A DNA stretch of 16,367 nt from Candidatus Poseidoniaceae archaeon (GTDB lineage: Archaea > Thermoplasmatota > Poseidoniia > Poseidoniales > Poseidoniaceae): the NCBI GenBank assembly GCA_013330015.1, contig DUJC01000051.1, positions 1 through 16,367 on the forward strand. Reading direction: 5' to 3'. Every line of letters begins with the position of its first letter. Positions within the stretch are counted from its first letter, which is position 1. The position numbers and the translations under genes are program-made. Of the stretch, positions 7,992 through 14,343 are shown piece by piece. The notes under the pieces are model-generated. The model was given only the letters and a program-made list of their open reading frames with translations. It made no database searches and had not been told where the DNA came from.

Positions 7992-9389
7992 TTGACCAAC
8001 CCTGTTCTTGCTTCGTACGTGGTTCCTGTCCATCCGCATCCTCTCTTGGTTCCTGAACAAAACGAAGGCTGGCAAAGGCTACGAGATGCTTTTGATGAAG
8101 CTCGCCAACAGATTTCAGACAGCGGTGCAGATGTGATCATCATCTACTCAACAACCTGGCCGAGCATCATTGGGCATCAGATTCAAGCCGACCCAAATCC
8201 AACGTGGACCTTGGTCGATCAGGATTTTCATGACCTCGGATCCATGGACTATTCGTTCCGAATCGATGCTGACTTTGCAGAGGCTTGGAACAAGGCCAAC
8301 CATTCACGAGGTCTTCAGAGTAGAACCGTTGCCTACAATGGATTCCCAATTGATGTCGGATCGGTTGTCGCCCTGAAACTCCTCAATCCAGACAATGCGA
8401 TTCCAGCAGTCATTGTTTCATCCAACGTCTATGCCAACCGTGCTGAGACCACAGTTCTTGCAAAATCGTGTCTTGATGTTTTGAAATCAACTGGAAAGAA
8501 AGCTGTTGCTGTCACCGCAATGTCAATGTCAAATCGAATGTTCACGGAATTTATTGATGCTGCTGATGATAAGATTCACTCACTCAAGGACGATGAATGG
8601 AATCGTAAGGTCCTTGAGTTCCTTGAAGAGGGGCGTCTTGAGGATGTCGCACAACTCTCCCGCACCATTCATCAACAAATTCGCGTGCAAAAGGTCGTTA
8701 CTTTCAAGCCGATGTGGTGGCTTTCTGCTATGAACGATAATCGAAACGATTTGACCGGTCGCGTCCTTGCCTACGAAGCATTGCATGGAGCCGGAGGTGC
8801 TGTTGTCCATCTTGACCCAACATCCAACGGAATGGGGGACAAGGAATACGATGAAGACGATGTTGAAGTCTATCATGGTGAACGCAACGTTCTCGATGCA
8901 GAGGCGAATGAAAGTTCTCCTGAATCCAAACACGTTGATGGCAACGGTCCAGCACTATGGGACCCTGCAGAAGGCAAGGATGCGGTGAACACAGATTCTG
9001 CGCCAAAACCTGTTGGATTGTATCCTCATGCTCGACGAGTTGGTGATCTTCTGTACCTTTCAGGCGTCGGTCCTCGGCAACCAGGAACAAATGCCATTCC
9101 TGGTGGCCCGATTCAGGATGCGAATGGAGAACCACTTGAATACGACATCAAAGCGCAAACGCGAGCGGTCGTCGAAAACATTGCTCGAATCCTTGAGGAG
9201 GCTGGATCGTCGATGGAAAAGGTCGTCGATGTAACGTCGTTCCTTGTTGATATGGATCGTGATTTTGCTGGTTACAACGAGGTTTGGGCGGAGACACTTG
9301 GCCATTATGGTCCAACGAGAACGACGCTTGCGATTCGTGCTTTACCGACGCCAATCGCAGTTGAAATGAAGGTCATCGCAAAAATCTGA
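7992..9389 (+). CDS. Fusion: 2-aminophenol 1,6-dioxygenase partner (alpha) subunit + 2-aminomuconate deaminase (RidA family)
   Basis: The 465-residue product (TTG start at 7992) has two parts. Residues 1-275 are a LigB-fold subunit like AmnA. They lack the metal site: the position of beta His63 is Thr55 (YSTTW), and that of beta Glu252 aligns near Lys234, as expected for the non-catalytic partner. Residues 276-337 are an acidic, charged linker. Residues 338-465 are a RidA/YjgF domain close to AmnD: KPVGLYPHARRVGDLLYLSG, DIKAQTRAVVENI, VVDVTSFLVDM, FAGYNEVW, YGPTRTTLAIRALP and EMKVIA, with Arg449 and Glu458 at typical Rid active-site positions. The deaminase would hydrolyse 2-aminomuconate, via its imine, to 4-oxalocrotonate and ammonia. 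In known bacterial clusters these are separate genes. The fusion puts ring cleavage and deamination in one complex; the dehydrogenase step between them is encoded at 4183-5634. Confidence 0.88.
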   Translation: MTNPVLASYVVPVHPHPLLVPEQNEGWQRLRDAFDEARQQISDSGADVIIIYSTTWPSIIGHQIQADPNPTWTLVDQDFHDLGSMDYSFRIDADFAEAWNKANHSRGLQSRTVAYNGFPIDVGSVVALKLLNPDNAIPAVIVSSNVYANRAETTVLAKSCLDVLKSTGKKAVAVTAMSMSNRMFTEFIDAADDKIHSLKDDEWNRKVLEFLEEGRLEDVAQLSRTIHQQIRVQKVVTFKPMWWLSAMNDNRNDLTGRVLAYEALHGAGGAVVHLDPTSNGMGDKEYDEDDVEVYHGERNVLDAEANESSPESKHVDGNGPALWDPAEGKDAVNTDSAPKPVGLYPHARRVGDLLYLSGVGPRQPGTNAIPGGPIQDANGEPLEYDIKAQTRAVVENIARILEEAGSSMEKVVDVTSFLVDMDRDFAGYNEVWAETLGHYGPTRTTLAIRALPTPIAVEMKVIAKI

Positions 9390-9401
9390 ATTCCGGAATT
9401 C
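9388..9401. promoter_or_regulatory. 14-bp perfect palindrome, possible operator
   Basis: GAATTCCGGAATTC is a perfect inverted repeat that starts in the stop codon of the fusion gene and lies about 110 bases before the permease ATG. A third GAATTC, followed like the second by GGG, occurs at 9481-9489 just before that ATG. The spacing would suit a dimeric regulator of the permease, but no regulator gene is present and the role is inferred. Confidence 0.35.
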
Positions 9402-9430
9402 GGGAATATGTATCCTCAAAAAATGCAAGA

Positions 9431-9440
9431 GAATATATCC
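9431..9440 (+). promoter_or_regulatory. Candidate archaeal TATA box for the permease
   Basis: GAATATATCC is the most TATA-like element in the 109-base gap before the permease. Transcription starting about 26 bases downstream (near 9462) would leave a leader of roughly 35 bases to the ATG at 9499, or about 12 to the GTG at 9475. This assumes an archaeal host. Confidence 0.35.
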
Positions 9441-9498
9441 TTTGTTTGCTTCAAGGGACATGTAAGCACTCTTTGTGCACGAATTCGGGGATTTTGCC

Positions 9499-10911
9499 AT
9501 GCCAATTTCAAAACTCGATTCTCTTGTTGAACAAGGAACTGAAACCATCAAGAAGACCTTGAAGCGAAGCGTTGGTCTTGCTGGTGTTGTGATTATTTCA
9601 CTCTCTGCCATGCTTCCTGGTATCTTCGTGACACCAACCTTTGCTGCTGATATCATGGGTGCGGGAATCTGGCTAGCGTTCATCGTCGCAGCCGCAGTGG
9701 TCTTGCCTGCTGCTATTTCCAAAGCTGAATTGGCCTCAGGTATGCCATCGAGTGGTGGTTCCTATGTTTACCTCGAACGGACCTATGGGCCGATGATCGG
9801 TACCATCAGCGGTCTCGGATTGTGGGCCTCGTTCCTGCTGAAATCCGGTTTCGCTTTGATTGGATTTTCAGCTTACTTCATTGCCGTGACAACGTATTTT
9901 GATATCGATATGGAAATGCTCGTACTTTCGATGAGTGCTTTGGTGCTCATTACCATCGTGAACATTCTTGGTGTCAAGAAGGTCAAGGCAATTCAAACAC
10001 CGGTCTTGATTCTTACGCTTGGTATGCTCCTCCTCACATGTGGTGCAGCCTTCTTTTCGGCGGATTTCGACGGAGCACGTCCGTTCAAGGCAGCCTTTGA
10101 CACCGATCTTTGGACGCTTGCTGAGACATCAGCTTTCGTGTTTGTTGCCTATGCAGGTGTTACGAAGGTAGCCGCAATCGGTGGCGAAGTCAAAGATCCA
10201 GAAAAGAACCTGCCAGCAGGCATGCTGCTCTCATTGCTCATTGCGACTGTTCTCTATGCATTGATTGCGTACCTGATGATGGCTGCTATTCCAGGAACGT
10301 GGTGGGAGGCCGATGGCAAAGTTGTCGAAAATCCAATCTTTGTGTTTGCAGAACATGTTGCAGGCACTGAGTTTGGTATCTTCGCAGCAATTATTTCCGT
10401 GCTTGCCATGATTTCAATGGCGCTTGCAGGTATTCTCGCATCGTCCCGATTCTTGTTTGCTATGGGACAAGACAAATTGCTTCCTCCTGCTCTCGAACGT
10501 GTTCACGAGAAGTACGAAACGCCTCACTGGCCCATCATCGTCACGGGTGTGGCAATGGGACTTGCGATCTTCTTCGTACCTCTCAAAGATGTCGTAAAGT
10601 TAGCATCTGGGTTCAAAATCATGATTTTCATCATGATCAACACCTGTGTCATCATTCTTCGACAAACAAGCGATCGTCACGAATGGAATCCTTCCTACAA
10701 GGGCGCTTTGTATCCCTTCATGCAATTGTGGGGCATTCTTGCAGGTCTATTCCTGATCTACTTCATTGGAGATAAGGCATTTATTGGTGCGTCAGCAGCC
10801 ATTGTTGCTGGCTTGCTGACCTATTATCTGTACGGATGGAAGCATGCGAAGATCAAGAAGACGCCTTTCCATTCATTCATTGGCCGTGACTTCAAGGGCC
10901 GTGATGACTAG
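9499..10911 (+). CDS. APC-superfamily amino acid/amine permease
   Basis: This 470-residue integral membrane protein has about 12 hydrophobic spans. It keeps the APC N-terminal features: a basic segment then GLAGVVIISLSAMLPGIF as span 1, AELASGMPSSGGSYVYLERTYGP after span 2 (the conserved 'e.P.aGG.Y.y....gp' motif), and FVFVAYAGVTKVAAIGGEVKDPEKNLP, the 'f.G.e....e..eikdP.r..P' hallmark. The C-terminus is cytoplasmic and basic. APC carriers exchange or import amino acids and amines with ions. Placed 109 bases after the ring-cleavage genes, it may import the aminoaromatic substrate or its amino acid precursor (inference). The ATG at 9499 follows GGGG at 9487-9490; a GTG at 9475 would add eight residues. 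It ends six bases from the convergent small gene. Confidence 0.88.
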   Translation: MPISKLDSLVEQGTETIKKTLKRSVGLAGVVIISLSAMLPGIFVTPTFAADIMGAGIWLAFIVAAAVVLPAAISKAELASGMPSSGGSYVYLERTYGPMIGTISGLGLWASFLLKSGFALIGFSAYFIAVTTYFDIDMEMLVLSMSALVLITIVNILGVKKVKAIQTPVLILTLGMLLLTCGAAFFSADFDGARPFKAAFDTDLWTLAETSAFVFVAYAGVTKVAAIGGEVKDPEKNLPAGMLLSLLIATVLYALIAYLMMAAIPGTWWEADGKVVENPIFVFAEHVAGTEFGIFAAIISVLAMISMALAGILASSRFLFAMGQDKLLPPALERVHEKYETPHWPIIVTGVAMGLAIFFVPLKDVVKLASGFKIMIFIMINTCVIILRQTSDRHEWNPSYKGALYPFMQLWGILAGLFLIYFIGDKAFIGASAAIVAGLLTYYLYGWKHAKIKKTPFHSFIGRDFKGRDD

Positions 10912-10925
10912 AGATGTCTATCTCT
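10910..10925. terminator. Short inverted repeat between convergent genes
   Basis: AGAGAT, a four-base loop, then ATCTCT span the stops of the permease and the small DUF6356-like gene. A six-base A/T-rich stem could mark bidirectional transcript ends, but it is weak and has no long T tract. Confidence 0.2.
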
Positions 10926-11085
10926 TGTAAGCGTCAGATGTCTTCTTTCCTGCATCAATGAAAACACCTGGAATTAATCCGTGGATGAGAAGTTGGATAG
11001 CACCAAGTCCATACCGGAAAGCGAGCTTGTACGCTCCAAGCATGTGTTCAAAATATCCCATTCCAACGTCTTTAAGATGACCCAT
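10918..11085 (-). CDS. 55-residue DUF6356-like small protein
   Basis: Reading the reverse strand from the ATG at 11085 gives 55 codons and TAG at 10918. The product begins MGHLKDVGMGYFEHMLGAYK and contains a hydrophobic amphipathic helix with QLLIHGLIPGVF near residues 31-42. This pattern (S/G-x-x-YxEHM, about 15 residues of mixed helix, then xLLIHGLxPxxF and a small G-K/S tail) is what I recall for DUF6356, small proteins of unknown function in bacteria that are often misnamed in databases. It is probably membrane-associated. It lies 72 bases downstream of the SDR gene on the same strand and could be the last gene of the aspS-hydrolase-SDR run. No function can be assigned. Confidence 0.72.
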   Translation of the reverse strand: MGHLKDVGMGYFEHMLGAYKLAFRYGLGAIQLLIHGLIPGVFIDAGKKTSDAYKR

Positions 11086-11157
11086 GGAGGACAACCAGCA
11101 AGGCTCCTTCTTGAGGTTATGTCAAACCGAGTACGTTGAGGATTGATTTTCCTTATC

Positions 11158-11970
11158 TCAGATGCTTCGCAGACGACCACCGTCAACAGGCAATGAAACG
11201 CCGCGTATTGCTCCAGCAGCAGGTGAGGCGAGGAAGGCGATGACTGAAGCAGTCTCCAACGGATCAATCAATCGCTCGATAGGGACTTGACTCATCCAAC
11301 CATCATGAATGGCTTCAATCGATTGACCTGTTCGCTCATGGATGGATTGGGCCAAACTTCCCAATCGCTCCGTATCGGTGAACCCTGGTAGAACGTTGTT
11401 GATGGTTATCGAAGGATGAAGTTCGCGTGACAAGGATTTGGCCCATGATGCCATAGCTCCACGAAGCGTATTCGATACGCCAAGGTTTGGAATTGGTTCG
11501 CGAACACTTGTCGAGATGATCTGAATGATTCGACCATAATTCGCCATAATCATACCCGGTGTAAGCAATTTCACCAAGGAATGTGCAGCGTGAAGATGTC
11601 GAGTGAACGGTTGAGCCAATTCCTCAACATTTGCGTTCAGCAATGGACCGCCTGGAGGACCTCCTGCATTGTTGACGAGAATATGAATCGGGCCAATATC
11701 GAGAACCGGTTGCACACATCCTGCGATACCTTCCGTATCCTCCAAATCCATAACCAGTGTTTGATGTTGACCGCTCCCGAGTTCTGTAAGTTCATTGAGC
11801 AGGGAATTGAGTTGTTCTTCATTCCGTGATGCGAGAATGACGTTCGCTCCTGCTTTAGCCATGATTCGAGCGGTTGCTGCTCCAATTCCACGACTTGCAC
11901 CACAAATGAGGGCAGTTTTTCCTTCGAGAGCGTTGTTTTGCAAAACGGCTTGGTCTCCTAAGAGGTCCAT
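11158..11970 (-). CDS. Atypical short-chain dehydrogenase/reductase (BKR-like) without YxxxK
   Basis: The 270-residue protein has the SDR Rossmann fold: GASRGIG (24-30) for the cofactor pyrophosphate, NNAGG (100-104), and PGFTDT (195-200). The catalytic pair is altered: counting from Ser153 (IISTS), the usual Tyr falls on Ser166 and the Lys on Arg170, in GVSNTLRGAM. A known SDR subgroup related to beta-ketoacyl-ACP reductase (CDD 'BKR-like SDR-like') has this SNxxR pattern and no proven reaction. ALASRN near 46-50 and a PVDGG end (261-265) are kept, so NADP(H) binding is likely. It follows the hydrolase by 38 bases on the same strand. Chemistry is uncertain: a redox step with a different proton donor, or a binding role. 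Confidence 0.85.
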   Translation of the reverse strand: MDLLGDQAVLQNNALEGKTALICGASRGIGAATARIMAKAGANVILASRNEEQLNSLLNELTELGSGQHQTLVMDLEDTEGIAGCVQPVLDIGPIHILVNNAGGPPGGPLLNANVEELAQPFTRHLHAAHSLVKLLTPGMIMANYGRIIQIISTSVREPIPNLGVSNTLRGAMASWAKSLSRELHPSITINNVLPGFTDTERLGSLAQSIHERTGQSIEAIHDGWMSQVPIERLIDPLETASVIAFLASPAAGAIRGVSLPVDGGRLRSI

Positions 11971-12008
11971 GATTGGCCCTATGGGTGCCCTAACTTAGTG
12001 GTTCGCTC

Positions 12009-12755
12009 TCAAAGCCAATCCAAAATTGCATCTTGCTGAACAAGCCAATCGTCGCTCGCAGCGTCGATGATGCTGTAATGGTCGCCAGGTAGCCAAACTT
12101 TCTGCACATCGCATCCTTTGGCTTTCATAGCACGTGCGTAGGTCTCGCTTTGTTCAATGGGCACATCGACATCTCGTTCTCCGTGAATCAGCAGTACTGG
12201 TGACTTTGGAGGCAGATCGATTGGATTGAGATTCTTCCACAAGGATTCGTTTTCATAGGGTGGGCAACCCATCCATTTGCGAATTGCATCTCCCTCATCA
12301 CTGAGTTGTGCATCATCCGCTCCGAACAGATCTGTAATCGGTGATTGAGCGATGGCGAGCCACGGTTTTCTTTCTGCTTTGCTTGCCATCAAAAGAGCGA
12401 GATGGCCGCCTGCGGAGTGCCCCATGACCATGCTTCGCGTGATATCAATGCCTGGAAGGAGTGCAAGTTGCCCCCATGCTCGAAGAACATCTGAAAGTGT
12501 GTCCATCCACACACCCTCATCACCGTCTTCCCATCGTCGAAATTCGATGTTCCAACTGGCCACGCCTGCATCGCTCAATGCATTCGCAATCGGTTGCATC
12601 AATTCGTAGGTGTACTGTTTCTTCCAAAATCCACCGTGAATCAACATGATGCACGGAACACCGTGGTCGTTCTGGAACGGTGAGGGTTCATCTGGCATGT
12701 GCAAGTCTGCAAACTGCCACGCTTCGGCGCCCCACTGCATTCGATCGACAGGCAT
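12009..12755 (-). CDS. Alpha/beta hydrolase, BD-FAE/kynurenine-formamidase-like esterase or amidase
   Basis: This 248-residue protein (ATG at 12755; an in-frame TTG at 12764 would add three residues) shows a complete alpha/beta-hydrolase triad: nucleophile Ser114 in GHSAGGH, Asp195 in HGERDVDVP and His226 in PGDHYS. The oxyanion motif HGGFWKK (40-46) resembles the HGGYW motif of kynurenine formamidases and the related BD-FAE/prolyl-oligopeptidase-like esterases. No signal peptide is seen, so it is cytoplasmic. It follows aspS with 10 bases between the aspS stop and its ATG, or one base if the TTG is used, and precedes the SDR, so these are probably co-transcribed. Hydrolysis of a small ester or N-formyl aryl amide is the family role; the link to the aminoaromatic genes is only by proximity. 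Confidence 0.82.
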   Translation of the reverse strand: MPVDRMQWGAEAWQFADLHMPDEPSPFQNDHGVPCIMLIHGGFWKKQYTYELMQPIANALSDAGVASWNIEFRRWEDGDEGVWMDTLSDVLRAWGQLALLPGIDITRSMVMGHSAGGHLALLMASKAERKPWLAIAQSPITDLFGADDAQLSDEGDAIRKWMGCPPYENESLWKNLNPIDLPPKSPVLLIHGERDVDVPIEQSETYARAMKAKGCDVQKVWLPGDHYSIIDAASDDWLVQQDAILDWL

Positions 12756-12765
12756 GATGGCCAAC

Positions 12766-14166
12766 TCATGGCGTAACGCGATGTCGGTCTCGAGGGAACA
12801 AGACGGTTTCTCGTACGTTTCGAGATCCGGTCAGGACCATCAAGAGTCGAGCAACACCAAGGCCCCATCCAGCGTGAGGTGGTGCTCCGAATCGGAATCC
12901 ATCGGTGTAGAAAGCGAAGTCTTCTGGATTGAGTCCCTTGCTGCGGAGATTTTCTTCAAGTACATCGACGTTGTGTTCTCGCTGTCCACCACTGGTCATT
13001 TCGTCACGACCGTAATTGAGGTCAAATCCGCGACTGAGTTGCTCTCCTGTGACACCGTTTTCCCCCTTGACATGGTGAATGTAGAACGGTTTCATGTCCA
13101 TCGGCCATCGAGGTAGGAAGTGGAAGCCAGGATACTTGGCAGCAATGATGTCACAGTGAGATGAATCGATGTCATCTCCCCATTGAATCTCTTCTCCTGC
13201 ATCCTGAATCATTTGAATCGCTTCACAGTAATCGATACGTGGGAAAGGCAGGCTTGGGACCTCGACTGCGATGGGTTCCAATTCCTGAGATTCACGGTAT
13301 GCATTAATGGTATCAATCTGCTCTTGATCGTTTTCTGCAACACACTTCCAGATGTGATGTATCATACGTTCCTGAACACCCATGACATCCTCATCGGTCA
13401 TCCAAGCTGCTTCGATATCGAATGAAATGAATTCGTTCAAGTGGCGATATGTGTCGTGATTTTCTGCTCGGAAAGCAGGGCCGATCTCAAACACGCGCTC
13501 CATGCCCCCAAGAATGGCGAGTTGCTTGTACAATTGCGGACTTTGAGAGAGGAAAGCAGGTGTATCAAAGTACATCATTGGGAACAGGTTTGTCCCTCCT
13601 TCTGAAGCAGAAGCAATGATTTTCGGCGTGTTGATTTCTTTGAAACCTTCCTTGATTAAATGCTCACGTCCGTATTGTAGAACGCGTGCTCGAAGTGTGA
13701 ACATAGCGTTGACGTGTGAACGACGAAGGTCAAGGAATCGATTGTCCAATCGTGTGTCTAGCCCAATGGAGACCATATCGGTAATGCCCAACGGAAGTGG
13801 AACATTGGCACGTGTGAGAACATTGACATCGGTAGCAACGACCTCATACGCAGGTGGAGGCGGTGTCTCGCCTTCCTTGACCTTCGGAGGTCGCTTCTGA
13901 GCAACGGTGCCTGTGAATTGCAATGTTGATTCTCGTGTCATTCTTTGAACAAGGTCGAGGTGTTCCTCTCCGATTGTATCGCCTTTGAGGAAGACTTGGA
14001 TCTTTCCAGTACCGTCGCGTAGATCGACAAAGCAAATTGCACCTTTGCCACGATTGGCTTCCATGAATCCACAAACAGTGACCTCTGTTCCGACAAGGTC
14101 TGCACCCTTGTGCTGAATTTCGCCTAGTGTGTGTGTACGGTATGCCGTTGGATGCCAGTCAGCCAT
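12766..14166 (-). CDS. aspS: Aspartyl-tRNA synthetase, archaeal/eukaryal type
   Basis: This class IIb synthetase charges tRNA with aspartate in the cytoplasm. At 466 residues it lacks the bacterial GAD insertion. The N-terminal OB-fold anticodon-binding domain (about 15-120) includes [14 protein letters not shown] and [14 protein letters not shown]. The catalytic domain shows motif 1 near EINTPKI (177-183), the substrate loop [11 protein letters not shown] (205-215), motif 2 [15 protein letters not shown] with Arg233, and motif 3 [13 protein letters not shown] with Arg440. Phe34 falls near the OB-fold position that separates tRNA-Asp-specific enzymes from non-discriminating ones in archaea, and a Pro-rich stretch (93-105) covers the second determinant, so specificity is open. 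A proline-rich insert ([10 protein letters not shown]) is mildly unusual. It heads the - strand run that continues into the hydrolase. Confidence 0.95.
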   Translation of the reverse strand: MADWHPTAYRTHTLGEIQHKGADLVGTEVTVCGFMEANRGKGAICFVDLRDGTGKIQVFLKGDTIGEEHLDLVQRMTRESTLQFTGTVAQKRPPKVKEGETPPPPAYEVVATDVNVLTRANVPLPLGITDMVSIGLDTRLDNRFLDLRRSHVNAMFTLRARVLQYGREHLIKEGFKEINTPKIIASASEGGTNLFPMMYFDTPAFLSQSPQLYKQLAILGGMERVFEIGPAFRAENHDTYRHLNEFISFDIEAAWMTDEDVMGVQERMIHHIWKCVAENDQEQIDTINAYRESQELEPIAVEVPSLPFPRIDYCEAIQMIQDAGEEIQWGDDIDSSHCDIIAAKYPGFHFLPRWPMDMKPFYIHHVKGENGVTGEQLSRGFDLNYGRDEMTSGGQREHNVDVLEENLRSKGLNPEDFAFYTDGFRFGAPPHAGWGLGVARLLMVLTGSRNVRETVLFPRDRHRVTP

Positions 14167-14187
14167 GTCAATTCCTGCGCGATGTTC

Positions 14188-14343
14188 CTAAAATAGCAAT
14201 CGCCAAAACATATACGTCACAAAAACCAAACCCCCGATTGTGTGGGCACCCGAACCGGATAGTACAATCGTGAACTTTTCAACCAAGTAGCCGATTCGCT
14301 CAAGTGCTGAGAACGCCTCGCTAGCATTGGTCCCATGTCGCAA
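14188..14343 (-). CDS. Possible 51-residue membrane mini-protein upstream of aspS
   Basis: On the reverse strand, a frame from TTG at 14343 to TAG at 14188 reads like a real protein: an amphipathic helix SEAFSALERIGYLVEKFTIV, then a small Gly/Ser turn and a hydrophobic end, TIGGLVFVTYMFWRLLF. Codon choice (CGA, GTT, GAG, TTC) matches neighbouring genes. It ends 21 bases before the aspS ATG in the same direction. Against it: the only usable start is TTG, it overlaps the first nine bases of the divergent secreted-protein gene, a candidate aspS TATA box lies inside it, and I recognise no family. Treat it as a hypothesis. Confidence 0.4.
   Translation of the reverse strand: MRHGTNASEAFSALERIGYLVEKFTIVLSGSGAHTIGGLVFVTYMFWRLLF
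14205..14215 (-). promoter_or_regulatory. Candidate TATA box for aspS
   Basis: The reverse strand reads GTATATGTTTT here, centred about 45 bases before the aspS ATG. A start about 26 bases downstream would leave an 18-base leader. The region between aspS and the divergent secreted-protein gene (14167-14334) holds nothing else clear apart from the mini-ORF. Confidence 0.35.

Noticed and set aside
9004..9389. The RidA part as a general RidA or RutC enzyme instead of an AmnD deaminase
   Set aside because: VGLYPHARRVGD, DIKAQTRAVVENI and FAGYNEVW fit the AmnD subgroup, and the adjoining dioxygenase subunits and dehydrogenase supply its substrate.
9388..9486. The GAATTC sites as signs of a restriction-modification system
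   Set aside because: No methylase or endonuclease gene is in the window; three hexamers alone do not support it.
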